From Flavobacterium terrisoli (GTDB taxonomy: Bacteria > Bacteroidota > Bacteroidia > Flavobacteriales > Flavobacteriaceae), in the NCBI RefSeq assembly GCF_030167905.1, contig NZ_JARGNA010000008.1, positions 186,001 to 250,000 on the forward strand: a DNA stretch of 64,000 nucleotides, in the 5' to 3' direction. A program made the position numbers and the translations under genes. Below are positions 17,449 through 26,443 of the stretch, piece after piece; positions within the stretch are counted from its first letter, which is position 1, and each line of letters starts with the position of its first letter. A model generated the notes under the pieces. That model searched no databases, was not told where the DNA came from, and was given only the letters and a program-made list of their open reading frames with translations.

Positions 17449-18492
17449 ATGAAAAAAACTTTGATTATTGCAATAATGTTCCTTGTAACACTACAAGCAT
17501 TTGCACAAGACACAAAATCTAAATCTAACAAAATGGAAACAACAGAACATTATACTTTTCAATTAAGTGATAAAGTAACCCGTCAAAAAGTAACCTTCAA
17601 AAACCGTTATGGAATCACGCTTTCCGGCGATTTATATGTTCCAAAAAATAGTGGAACTGAAAAATTATCTGCATTAGCTATCAGCGGCCCTTTTGGAGCA
17701 GTAAAAGAACAATCTTCCGGTTTGTATGCTAACCAAATGGCCGAACGTGGTTTCATTGCTTTTGCTTTCGATCCATCATATACAGGAGAAAGCAGTGGCG
17801 AACCTCGTAATATTGCTTCATCTGATATTAATACCGAAGATTTCAGCGCAGCTGTGGATTTTTTAGGACTTCAAAAAAATGTAGATAGAAATAAAATTGG
17901 CATCATTGGGATTTGTGGTTTTGGAGGTTTTGCATTAAACGCTGTAGCTGCAGACAAAAGAGTAAAAGCAGTAGCTACAACAAGTCTGTATGATATTCCC
18001 AGAGTGATGTCAAACGGATACAATGATAAAACAACTCTTGAAGAACGTACTAAAATGTTAGAACAATTGAGCATACAGCGATGGGAGGATGCTGAAAACA
18101 GAAAACCAAAGTATAGCGCACAACCTAATCCTGATAAATTAACCGGGAATGAACCACAATTCATAAAAGAATATTTTGATTATTACAAAACGCCACGTGG
18201 CTTTCATTCACGTTCTATCAATTCAAATGGAGCTTGGGCTAATACTTCTGCAATTGGATTAACAAATATGCAAATCTTAGCACATCTGAAAGAAATCTCT
18301 CCACGACCAATGCTACTAATTGCTGGAGAAAATGCACATTCACGTTATATGAGTGAAGATATTTACAAATTAGCAGCCGAGCCAAAAGAATTAATGATTA
18401 TTCCAAATGCTGTTCACGTTGATTTATACGATAAAATTGATGTAATTCCTTTTGACAAACTGGAAGCCTTTTTCAAGAAAAATTTAAAATGA
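17449..18492 (+). CDS. Exported alpha/beta hydrolase with Cys in the nucleophile position (dienelactone-hydrolase-like)
   Basis: 347 residues with a signal peptide (MKKTLIIAIMFLVTLQAFAQ). The alpha/beta-hydrolase core has DPSYTGESSGEPR after strand 4, and the nucleophile elbow reads IGICGFGG, with Cys156 in place of Ser, as in dienelactone hydrolases. The acid and base regions are AGENAHSRYMSE and NAVHVDLYD. The stop overlaps the start of the cyclophilin-like gene in an ATGA arrangement, which implies translational coupling. The substrate is unknown. The pairing with an acetyltransferase and a cyclophilin-like protein is an accessory module in a housekeeping region. Confidence 0.85.
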   Translation: MKKTLIIAIMFLVTLQAFAQDTKSKSNKMETTEHYTFQLSDKVTRQKVTFKNRYGITLSGDLYVPKNSGTEKLSALAISGPFGAVKEQSSGLYANQMAERGFIAFAFDPSYTGESSGEPRNIASSDINTEDFSAAVDFLGLQKNVDRNKIGIIGICGFGGFALNAVAADKRVKAVATTSLYDIPRVMSNGYNDKTTLEERTKMLEQLSIQRWEDAENRKPKYSAQPNPDKLTGNEPQFIKEYFDYYKTPRGFHSRSINSNGAWANTSAIGLTNMQILAHLKEISPRPMLLIAGENAHSRYMSEDIYKLAAEPKELMIIPNAVHVDLYDKIDVIPFDKLEAFFKKNLK

Positions 18493-18956
18493 TGAAGCAT
18501 TCATTATTCATTGTTTTGACATTTATTCCAGTTGTTATCAGTTATGCATCGTCTTGCACTAAAGGGGACAACAATATTGCAAGGGTAAACAACAACAAAA
18601 TAACTAATTATAAAATTAAAATAACAGCCAATTCACAAACGTTTACAGCTACACTTTTCGCTAATAATTCGGCAAAAGCATTTAAGGAAATGTTACCCTT
18701 AACCCTTAATATGATTGAGCTGAACAGTAACGAGAAATATTATGATTTGCCAAACAATCTTCCAACAAATTCCTTCAATCTCGGAACGATAAAAAATGGC
18801 GACTTAATGTTATATGGCTCAAAAACTTTGGTGCTGTTTTACAAATCTTTTCCAACATCTTACAGCTACACAAAATTGGGAACAGTAGATGATGTAACAG
18901 GTTTAGCATCTGCATTAGGTTCAGGAAATGTATCTGTACGTTTTGAATTAGAATAG
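18489..18956 (+). CDS. Cyclophilin-like lipoprotein
   Basis: 155 residues. A lipoprotein signal is visible (hydrophobic stretch, then YASSC with the lipid Cys at about 23). The mature part (NKITNYKIKITANSQTFTATL and onward) matches the bacterial cyclophilin-like fold: 'i.i...g..f.a.l.dn.tA.a...lLP' at the start and LPtNsF.lG.i..GDl.LyG...lvlFy near the end. These proteins resemble cyclophilin in fold but usually lack the isomerase active site. The start overlaps the hydrolase stop by 4 bases; an alternative ATG lies 3 bases on. It is the last gene of the module and is followed by a strong hairpin. Confidence 0.82.
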   Translation: MMKHSLFIVLTFIPVVISYASSCTKGDNNIARVNNNKITNYKIKITANSQTFTATLFANNSAKAFKEMLPLTLNMIELNSNEKYYDLPNNLPTNSFNLGTIKNGDLMLYGSKTLVLFYKSFPTSYSYTKLGTVDDVTGLASALGSGNVSVRFELE

Positions 18957-18996
18957 CGGGAAAATTGTTTTTATTCTTGGAATAGACCGTGATTAT

Positions 18997-19031
18997 ATAG
19001 TTGTCCCGTTGCAAAGCAACGGGACAACTAT
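18997..19031 (+). terminator. Perfect 16-bp hairpin after the AraC/cyclophilin module
   Basis: ATAGTTGTCCCGTTGC and its exact reverse complement flank a three-base AAA loop, followed by TTTCAT. It is 40 bases after the cyclophilin-like stop codon. A terminator is the simplest reading, although the T run is short and a mobile-element relic is possible. Confidence 0.65.
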
Positions 19032-19187
19032 TTTCATAAAATTCTGAAAATCAATACTCCAAAAACAAACCAACTATAAGCATTGTTATCTTTTTAGCTT
19101 TTCTTCAAAAAAAATAGGCTGTAAAAACAAATATTTCCTATTTTTAACAAAATCATTACCTATTAACGTTACAAATTATTCTCAATC

Positions 19188-21812
19188 ATGAAGATTCTAA
19201 AAATACAGGCTTTACGTGGACCAAATATCTGGAGTGTACAACGCAAAAAATTAATCCAAATGCGTTTGGATTTGGAGGAAATGGAGCAATCGCCAACCAA
19301 CAAAATTGAAGGTTTCCGCGAACGTATCGAAGCGATGTTTCCCACCATGATTGAGCACCGTTGTTCTGAAGGAACGCGTGGTGGATTCTTCTCCAGAATC
19401 GAGCGCGGTACCTGGATGGGCCATGTGATTGAGCATATTGCCTTAGAAATCCAAACCCTTGCCGGTATGGAAACCGGATTCGGAAGAACCCGTGAAACCA
19501 AAACACCGGGCGTATATAATGTTGTTTTTAGCTATACCGAGGAAAACGTTGGAATGTTTGCCGCCGAAAGTGCGGTTGCCATTGCCGAAGCCTTAATCGC
19601 CGGAACTGACTATGATGTAGAAGCCGATATCCAAAAAATGCGTGAAATTCGTGAACGCGTGCGTCTCGGACCATCCACTGGAAGTATCGTAGATGAAGCA
19701 GTTGCCCGTGACATTCCTTGGATTCGGTTGGGAACCAATTCCTTAGTACAACTAGGTTATGGTGTCAATCAAATGCGTTTCCAAGCCACAATCACTTGCA
19801 AAACCAGCAGTATCGCAGTAGATATTGCCTGCAACAAAGAACAGACCAAAAAAATGCTCGACTTGGCTTCGATTCCGGTAGCCAATGGTGGCATTTGTGT
19901 TGATGAAGAAGATTTGACCGAAGTAATCAAAAAAATAGGCTATCCGATTGTTATCAAACCATTAGACGGCAATCACGGAAAAGGTGCATCTATCAACGTA
20001 GTAACTTGGGAAGATGCCGTTGCCGGATTGGAATATGCCCAAAAATATAGCCGCAGGGTGATTGTGGAAAAATTCATCACCGGTTTTGACTTTAGGGTTT
20101 TGGTGATTGACAACAAATTGGTTGCTGCAGCCAAAAGAGAACCGGCGCACGTTGTCGGAAACGGAAAAGACACCATTCAAACTTTAATCGAAGAAACCAA
20201 CAAAGATCCGAGACGTGGTTACGGACATGAGAATGTCTTAACCCAAATTGACGTCGACAGGGATACTTTAGACTTATTGGAAAAATTAAATTATACCGTA
20301 GATTCGGTGCCCAAAAATGGCGAAATCGTTTACCTGAAATCAACAGCCAACCTGAGTACCGGCGGAACATCAATTGACGTGACCGATATGATGCACCCGG
20401 AAAATATTTTCCTTTGCGAACGTATTTCCCGTGTGATTGGTTTGGATGTTTGTGGTGTCGATATCATGGCCGAAAACTTAACGCAACCGTTAAAGGAAAA
20501 TGGCGGTTGTATTTTGGAAGTCAATGCTGCTCCGGGTTTTCGTATGCACTTGGCGCCTAGCGAAGGTTTGCCGAGAAACGTTGCCGCACCGGTAATCGAC
20601 ATGCTCTATCCTCCCGGAAAACCAAGCCGTATTCCGATTATTGCGGTAACGGGAACCAATGGCAAAACCACCACTACCCGATTATTGGCACACATTGTAA
20701 AAAATAACGGCTACAAAGTCGGTTTCACCACTTCGGATGGTATATATGTTCAAAACCACATGATGGAAAAAGGCGACACGACCGGACCGCTTTCTGCAGA
20801 ATATATTTTGAAAGATCCAACGGTAGAATTTGCGGTATTGGAAACCGCTCGTGGTGGAATTCTTCGCTCCGGTTTGGGATTCAGCCGATGTGACATTGCC
20901 ATTATAACCAACATACAGGAAGACCATTTAGGTTTGGCTGACATTCACACTTTAGATGATTTGGCACGCGTAAAAGCAACGGTTGTTCGTTCCGTTAAAA
21001 AAGACGGTTGGGCCATTCTAAACGCCGAAGATGAGCAGTGTTTGAAAATCGCCAACGAATTGAGTTGTAACATCGCCTATTTCAGTATGGACGAAAACAA
21101 CCCGAAAGTACAGCAATTTGCCAAAGAAGGAAAAATTGTAGCGGTTTATGAAAACGGATACATCACGGTTAAAAAAGGCGAATGGAAAATCAGGGTGGAA
21201 CGCGCGACTCACGTGCCTTTGACTTTGGGTGGAAAAGCAAAATTCATGATTGCAAATGCTTTGGCAGCGACTTTAGCAGCCTATTTACAAGGGTTCAAAA
21301 CTGAAGATATCAGTTTGTCGTTACAGACGTTTATTCCGAGTGCGGCACAAACTCCGGGTCGTATGAATATTTTTGAATTCAAGAAATTCAAAGTTTTGAT
21401 TGACTTTGCCCATAATCCTTCAGGTTATAAAGGTGTGGAAGAATATTTATCCTCTGTCGATGCGACCAAAAAAATCGGAATCATTGCCGGTGTTGGTGAC
21501 CGAAGAGATGAAGACATCAGAGAATGTGCTACTATAGCGGCGCGTATGTTTGACCATATCATTATCCGTCAGGAGAAATATTTACGCGGAAGAACTGAAG
21601 AGGAAATCATCGGTTTGATTATGGAAGGCATCAATGCTTCCGGCAGAAATGTAACTCATGAAATCATTGCCAAAGAAGTTGAAGCCATCAAACATGCTAT
21701 CAACAGCGCACAAGACGGCACTTTCATCACGGCTTTGAGCGACGTAGTGACCAATGCTATTGACATTGTCCAGGAATATTTGGACAAGGAAAATGAAGGT
21801 GGAAATGTCTAA
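19188..21812 (+). CDS. cphA: Cyanophycin synthetase
   Basis: 874 residues, the normal length. Domain order: N-terminal domain (about 1-160, starting MKILKIQALRGPNIWS), ATP-grasp domain (about 220-470; DGNHGKGASINV and CILEVNAAPGFRMH), and a Mur-ligase-like domain with P-loop VTGTNGKTTTTRLL (about 486-499), AVLETARGGILRSGLGF, NIQEDHLG and FAHNPSGYKG. It polymerises Asp and Arg (multi-L-arginyl-poly-L-aspartate) using ATP, giving a cytoplasmic nitrogen reserve. No cyanophycinase or isoaspartyl peptidase gene is next to it in this window. A composite hairpin terminator follows. Confidence 0.95.
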   Translation: MKILKIQALRGPNIWSVQRKKLIQMRLDLEEMEQSPTNKIEGFRERIEAMFPTMIEHRCSEGTRGGFFSRIERGTWMGHVIEHIALEIQTLAGMETGFGRTRETKTPGVYNVVFSYTEENVGMFAAESAVAIAEALIAGTDYDVEADIQKMREIRERVRLGPSTGSIVDEAVARDIPWIRLGTNSLVQLGYGVNQMRFQATITCKTSSIAVDIACNKEQTKKMLDLASIPVANGGICVDEEDLTEVIKKIGYPIVIKPLDGNHGKGASINVVTWEDAVAGLEYAQKYSRRVIVEKFITGFDFRVLVIDNKLVAAAKREPAHVVGNGKDTIQTLIEETNKDPRRGYGHENVLTQIDVDRDTLDLLEKLNYTVDSVPKNGEIVYLKSTANLSTGGTSIDVTDMMHPENIFLCERISRVIGLDVCGVDIMAENLTQPLKENGGCILEVNAAPGFRMHLAPSEGLPRNVAAPVIDMLYPPGKPSRIPIIAVTGTNGKTTTTRLLAHIVKNNGYKVGFTTSDGIYVQNHMMEKGDTTGPLSAEYILKDPTVEFAVLETARGGILRSGLGFSRCDIAIITNIQEDHLGLADIHTLDDLARVKATVVRSVKKDGWAILNAEDEQCLKIANELSCNIAYFSMDENNPKVQQFAKEGKIVAVYENGYITVKKGEWKIRVERATHVPLTLGGKAKFMIANALAATLAAYLQGFKTEDISLSLQTFIPSAAQTPGRMNIFEFKKFKVLIDFAHNPSGYKGVEEYLSSVDATKKIGIIAGVGDRRDEDIRECATIAARMFDHIIIRQEKYLRGRTEEEIIGLIMEGINASGRNVTHEIIAKEVEAIKHAINSAQDGTFITALSDVVTNAIDIVQEYLDKENEGGNV

Positions 21813-21833
21813 AACCTAAGCTGTCAATAAAAC

Positions 21834-21899
21834 AAATCCCACCCGAGCCTAAGGCGAATTGAGCGTAGCTAAATTCCATTAGGCCTTTGGGATTTTTTT
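21834..21899 (+). terminator. Composite hairpin terminator after cphA
   Basis: AAATCCCA (21834-21841) pairs with TGGGATTT (21888-21895). An inner stem is formed by GCCTAA and TTAGGC, and a T run follows. Confidence 0.7.
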
Positions 21900-21916
21900 G
21901 AATAAACAATGGCAAA

Positions 21917-22375
21917 ATGAACGACCAAATCGATACTTGGCACATCAACAACCGCATCAACCTGTATCTGCTTGACGCGATTGACGAAAGTTACCTGAAT
22001 GACATTTCGGCTTCCAAAGGTAGAAAAGTAGGCGACCAATTCGCGCACCTGCACAATGTCAGAATGATGTGGCTCAAAGCAGCTGCTCCGGAATTACTCG
22101 AAGGTTTATTAAAGCTTGATAAAGAAGTTCAAATCGATAAAGCGTTATTGACCAAAGAACTAAACAATAGTGCTGAAGCCATAGCTAAACTTTTGGAAAA
22201 AGGTTTTGCCGAGAACAGAATCAAAGGTTTCAAACCGCATCCAGCAGCTTTTCTGGGTTATTTGATTTCACATGAAAGCCATCACCGGGGGCAAATTGTA
22301 TTAACACTCAAACAATCGGGACATCCGATTGACCAAAAGACACAATTTGGTTTATGGGAATGGGGAACACGATAA
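21917..22375 (+). CDS. DinB-family protein
   Basis: 152 residues. Four-helix DinB fold: QFAHLHNVRMMWL near residue 41 provides the first metal-binding His, and LISHESHHRGQIVLTLKQSG near the end carries the HxxxH metal site typical of the family. DinB-type proteins bind a divalent metal and some are thiol-dependent S-transferases; a specific reaction cannot be given. A second DinB-like gene follows after 10 bases. Confidence 0.87.
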   Translation: MNDQIDTWHINNRINLYLLDAIDESYLNDISASKGRKVGDQFAHLHNVRMMWLKAAAPELLEGLLKLDKEVQIDKALLTKELNNSAEAIAKLLEKGFAENRIKGFKPHPAAFLGYLISHESHHRGQIVLTLKQSGHPIDQKTQFGLWEWGTR

Positions 22376-22385
22376 TTAGAATTTT

Positions 22386-22847
22386 ATGACCCAACTAAAC
22401 AAACTTCTTGACCAAATCGAAAGCCACATTCCACATCTTGAAAAGAGGAATGACAAAATTTCGCTATCTACTATTGGCTGGCAGTTAGACCACAGCCTGC
22501 TGGTCATCAATGCCGTAATAGGTCAATTAAAAAGTTCGAATCCTGAATTTTACAAATGGAAATTCAAATGGATAAGACTATTCATCCGCATAACCAACAA
22601 AATACCAAGGGGAAAAGTCAGGGTTCCTAAATCGGTTAAACCAATTGATGTTGCGACGGTCGAAGAATTAAAAGTCAAATTAGAACAAGCCAGACAGAAT
22701 ATCTCCGCCTTGAAAACACTACATAAAAACAGTTATTTCACTCATCCGTTTTTTGGCGATTTGAATTTGAAGCCTACAATCTGGTTTCTTAAACTGCATA
22801 CCAATCACCATTTGAAGATTGTGAATGACATCATACGCAAAGGATAA
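22386..22847 (+). CDS. DinB-like protein (DUF1569 type)
   Basis: 153 residues. It resembles the DUF1569 group of the DinB fold: IGWQLDHSLLVINAVIG at about residues 32-48 and a C-terminal LHTNHHLKIVNDI with clustered His that would form the metal site. The ATG at 22386 is 10 bases after the preceding DinB gene. The two proteins share fold but little sequence, so they look like a functional pair rather than a recent duplication. Function unknown. Confidence 0.8.
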   Translation: MTQLNKLLDQIESHIPHLEKRNDKISLSTIGWQLDHSLLVINAVIGQLKSSNPEFYKWKFKWIRLFIRITNKIPRGKVRVPKSVKPIDVATVEELKVKLEQARQNISALKTLHKNSYFTHPFFGDLNLKPTIWFLKLHTNHHLKIVNDIIRKG

Positions 22848-22902
22848 TTTTAACAAAAAGATTATCCTTTTTTTATACATTTACGCCACTAAATTTCTAA
22901 CT

Positions 22903-25035
22903 ATGAACAAACAAATATTTGCAGCATTACTATGCTTTATTACTGCTACCAGTTTCGGACAACTCAAAAAAATCTCATTAGATGAAGCAGTAATGCAACA
23001 AGGCAGAGCTTTCAGAGCAGATGGATTAACCGGCTTTCAATGGATACCAAATACGAATAAGTATACCTTCTATTCCGATGGTTTCACTAAATTGAAAACC
23101 GCTACAACAACAAACGATGCGGCAACCGAGTTAATTACTTTGGCTGAATTAAACAATGCTTTAGGTACCAAATTAAAGAGTTTTTCCGGATTACAATGGA
23201 TGGACAGCAATACATTCATGATTGCGGAAAATGGTAAATACTACCAATATAATATTACTTCCAAAACCGGAAAACAAGTAATGCAGGCACCGGAAAAAGT
23301 GGAAAACATTACTTTCGACAGCAGTAAAACCAACTTGGCTTTTACAGAAGACAACAATCTTTTCTTTATCGATAAAAATAGCAACAGAATTGCGGTTACC
23401 AATGAAAGCAACAAAGGAATTGTTTCGGGACAAAGCATTGCGCGCAATGAATTTGGCATCAGAGATGGGATTTTCTGGTCGCCTAAATCGTCCTTTTTAG
23501 CTTTCTATCAAAAAGATGAAACTGAAGTTGCCGATTATCCTTTATTGGACATCAACGAAACACCGGGGAAATTGGTAAGTATGAAGTACCCGATGATTGG
23601 GCAAAAAAGTGAAAAACCGAGAGTTGGAATTTTCAATTTGGCCACCCAAAAAACAGTTTTTATCACGCCACGTGGCAATTCTGATGATTACTTAACCAAT
23701 TTATCCTGGACACCGGACGAAAAATACGTACTGATAGCCGAATTGAACCGTGCTCAGAATGATATGTCCCTGAATGTGTATGATGCCAATACCGGAGCAT
23801 TTGTGAGAATGATTCTGAATGAAAAAAACCCACGTTGGGTAGAACCCGAGCATAAAGCCTTTTTCCCGAATGCCAAATCAAACAACTTTGTTTGGTTTAG
23901 CGAGAAAGACGGTTTCCCAAATCTTTATTACTATTCTATCGAAGGAAAGTTAATCAAGCAATTGACCAACAACCAATTCGTGGTTCGCGATATTATTGCG
24001 GCCAATACAGCCGGAAACGAAATTTATTTCAAAGCAACCGGTCCAAATCCAACCAACATGTTGGCTTACAAAGTGGATTTGAAAGGCAAGCAAACCTTAA
24101 TCACCAAAGACCAAGGCGTTCACAATGTGATTCCAAGTGCCGATGGGAATTGGTTTTTTGACGAATTTTCAAATCACGATACACCATCAAAATCATTGCT
24201 ATATGACAAGGGTTTAAAAGCCAAAACGCTTTTGGTGAGCAAAAACAAATATGACGGTTATGAAATGGGTACAGCCGAAATCAAAACCATCAAATCCGCT
24301 GATGGAACAACCGATTTATATACGCGTTTGATCAAACCGAGTAACTTTGACACAAATAAAAAATACCCGGTCTTGGTATATGTATATGGTGGTCCGCATG
24401 CCCAAATGATTACCAATTCCTATTTGGATGGCGCCAGTCTATGGATGTATTGGATGGCAGAACAAGGCTATTTGGTCTTTACCTTAGACAATCGCGGTTC
24501 GGACAACAGAGGCTTTGCATTTGAAAGTGCGATTCACGGAAACTTAGGCGCAAATGAAATGGACGACCAGTTAAAAGGGGTCGATTATTTGAAATCACTG
24601 CCTTATGTTGATGGCAATCGCCTAGCCGTTCACGGTTGGAGCTACGGCGGATTCATGACCACTTCACTGATGTTGCGCAAGCCGGATGTGTTTAAAGTGG
24701 GCGTTGCCGGCGGACCGGTAATCGACTGGAAATGGTACGAAGTGATGTATGGCGAGCGTTATATGGACACGCCTGCTGAAAATCCAAAAGGTTTTGAAGA
24801 AACAACCGTATACAATTATGTAAAAAACCTAAAAGGCAAACTGCTTTTAATTCACGGAACGGGCGATGATACTGTGGTAGAACAACACAATTTGGCCTTG
24901 GTGAAAAAATTTGTGGAAGCGCAAAAACAAGTGGATTATTTCCCTTACCCAATGCACAAGCACAATGTAACCGGCAAAGACCGCGTGCATTTGATGACTA
25001 AAGTGTTGAATTATGTGATTGATAATAACAAATAG
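22903..25035 (+). CDS. Exported S9 dipeptidyl peptidase (DPP IV-like)
   Basis: 710 residues from the ATG at 22903, which gives a signal peptide (MNKQIFAALLCFITATSFGQ). The in-frame upstream part overlaps the preceding gene and is not used. An N-terminal beta-propeller domain (about 40-450) is followed by an alpha/beta-hydrolase domain with Ser580 in GWSYGGF, Asp655/656 in GTGDDTVV and His685/687 in MHKHNV. It removes N-terminal dipeptides, probably X-Pro, in the periplasm or at the surface. A bidirectional terminator separates it from the convergent gene. Confidence 0.93.
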   Translation: MNKQIFAALLCFITATSFGQLKKISLDEAVMQQGRAFRADGLTGFQWIPNTNKYTFYSDGFTKLKTATTTNDAATELITLAELNNALGTKLKSFSGLQWMDSNTFMIAENGKYYQYNITSKTGKQVMQAPEKVENITFDSSKTNLAFTEDNNLFFIDKNSNRIAVTNESNKGIVSGQSIARNEFGIRDGIFWSPKSSFLAFYQKDETEVADYPLLDINETPGKLVSMKYPMIGQKSEKPRVGIFNLATQKTVFITPRGNSDDYLTNLSWTPDEKYVLIAELNRAQNDMSLNVYDANTGAFVRMILNEKNPRWVEPEHKAFFPNAKSNNFVWFSEKDGFPNLYYYSIEGKLIKQLTNNQFVVRDIIAANTAGNEIYFKATGPNPTNMLAYKVDLKGKQTLITKDQGVHNVIPSADGNWFFDEFSNHDTPSKSLLYDKGLKAKTLLVSKNKYDGYEMGTAEIKTIKSADGTTDLYTRLIKPSNFDTNKKYPVLVYVYGGPHAQMITNSYLDGASLWMYWMAEQGYLVFTLDNRGSDNRGFAFESAIHGNLGANEMDDQLKGVDYLKSLPYVDGNRLAVHGWSYGGFMTTSLMLRKPDVFKVGVAGGPVIDWKWYEVMYGERYMDTPAENPKGFEETTVYNYVKNLKGKLLLIHGTGDDTVVEQHNLALVKKFVEAQKQVDYFPYPMHKHNVTGKDRVHLMTKVLNYVIDNNK

Positions 25036-25063
25036 CAGAACGCAGATTTTAGAACGCAGACCT

Positions 25064-25095
25064 AAAAAAACCGAAACGATTGTTTCGGTTTTTTT
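25064..25095. terminator. Bidirectional terminator between convergent genes
   Basis: A run of seven A plus CCGAAAC pairs with GTTTCGG plus seven T around a GATT loop. It can terminate both the S9 peptidase (plus) and the amidotransferase-like gene (minus), whose stop lies at 25097. Confidence 0.88.
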
Positions 25096-25096
25096 A

Positions 25097-26356
25097 TTAA
25101 GTTTTCTGTGGTTTCTTTCTCGCCGCAGGGAATAAAACATTGTTTAATATCAATCGGAATCCCGGGGAATTCGGATGTAAGTCAAGTACTGTTGGCTCAT
25201 CGCCTACCCTGTGTTGGTAATCCTCAGGATCGTGGCCACCATAGAAGGTAAAGAATCCTTTTCCTTTTTGTCCGTGAATGTAACGCGCTTCATCGTTCAA
25301 TTCGTTTTTACCCAAAGTCAACACGCTTGATTTAATCAATCTGCTGTCAAACGAAGTCGTTTGTCCCATAAATCCTTTGACCAACTGCGTGTGGTTTTGA
25401 CACAGCATACTCGGAATCACATCCCATTTGGCAGAGAATTCCATTAGGGTGAAATAATCCTTTTCAAACGGAATTCGACGTTTCTCAGTCATATCAATAT
25501 CCGAAAACTCATAGTGTTCCGGTTTTCTGTCTAAGATAAAATCTTTAAAAGCAAACGTTCGGCTGTAATCAATTTTCGATTGGTAATTGGCTTCACTGTC
25601 GTCACCATCAAACATCGGTTCGCAAATATCAACACCTTCGGCTGAAAGCGCAATATCAAAACTATCTGTCGCCGAACACATGGCAAACATAAAGCCGCCA
25701 CCAATCACGAAATCGCGTATTTTTTTGGCTACCGCCAATTTCTCATTGGATACTTTTGGATAACCTAGTTTTTTAGCCAAAGCTTCCGCTTCTTTCTTTT
25801 GTTCGATATACCAAGGCGCATTTCTATACGCTCCGTAAAACTTACCATACTGACCGGTGAAATCCTCGTGGTGCAAATGCAGCCAATCGTATAAAATCAA
25901 TTGGTCACTCAAAACTTCTTCGTCATAAACCACTTTAAACGGGATTTCGGCATACGTCAACACCATCGTTACCGCATCATCCCATGGTTGTTTTCCCGGT
26001 GGTGAATAGACCGCAATTTTTGGTGCTTTTTCTAAGACTACGGTTTCCATATTTTGTGACGGACTCGAAATATCATCCAAAATCGATTGCATTTCTCCAT
26101 CCGATAACACTTCAAAACTTACACCCCGAATCTGGCATTCTTTGCGAATTTCAGGCACATCGGGCAATAAAAAAGAACCGCCGCGGTAGTTGAGCAACCA
26201 GCTCGCTTTGTATTGTTTGTCTAAGGCCCAATAAGTAATTCCATAGGCTTTTAGGTGATTCTTCTGTGCAACTTCATCCATGGGCAACAATAGGAAACCG
26301 GCCTTCATGGAAAAGGAAATCAGCAGGAGAAATAGGTATAGTGATTTTTTAAACAT
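25097..26356 (-). CDS. Exported protein with a glutamine-amidotransferase-like core (often labelled asparagine synthetase B)
   Basis: 419 residues from the ATG at 26356, which gives a signal peptide (MFKKSLYLFLLLISFSMKAG). A central region (about 115-270) looks like a class I glutamine-amidotransferase-type fold: PKIAVYSPPGKQPWDDAVTMVL, then LYDWLHLHHEDFTGQYGKF, then a strand-turn GGGFMFAMCSATDSFDIAL with a Cys in the elbow position. The C terminus has FTFYGGHDPEDY. I recall close Bacteroidota homologues being named asparagine synthetase B, but neither the N-terminal Cys-2 glutaminase site nor the SGGLDS ATP-pyrophosphatase motif is present and the protein is exported, so I do not accept that name. 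The role is unknown. It lies downstream of dnaB, separated by the dnaB terminator. Confidence 0.75.
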   Translation of the reverse strand: MFKKSLYLFLLLISFSMKAGFLLLPMDEVAQKNHLKAYGITYWALDKQYKASWLLNYRGGSFLLPDVPEIRKECQIRGVSFEVLSDGEMQSILDDISSPSQNMETVVLEKAPKIAVYSPPGKQPWDDAVTMVLTYAEIPFKVVYDEEVLSDQLILYDWLHLHHEDFTGQYGKFYGAYRNAPWYIEQKKEAEALAKKLGYPKVSNEKLAVAKKIRDFVIGGGFMFAMCSATDSFDIALSAEGVDICEPMFDGDDSEANYQSKIDYSRTFAFKDFILDRKPEHYEFSDIDMTEKRRIPFEKDYFTLMEFSAKWDVIPSMLCQNHTQLVKGFMGQTTSFDSRLIKSSVLTLGKNELNDEARYIHGQKGKGFFTFYGGHDPEDYQHRVGDEPTVLDLHPNSPGFRLILNNVLFPAARKKPQKT

Positions 26357-26412
26357 TTTTGCAAAATAATAACCCAAAGATAACAGATTTACTGTGAAGA
26401 AAAACATAAAAA

Positions 26413-26435
26413 AATCCTAAGCATTGCTTAGGATT
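26413..26435 (-). terminator. Terminator of dnaB
   Basis: AATCCTAAGC pairs perfectly with GCTTAGGATT around a three-base loop; the T run follows on the minus strand. It is 8 bases after the dnaB stop. Confidence 0.88.
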
Positions 26436-26443
26436 ATACTGCT

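Noticed and set aside
25097..26356. Asparagine synthetase B
   Set aside because: Neither the N-terminal Cys glutaminase site nor the ATP-pyrophosphatase motif is present and the protein is exported.
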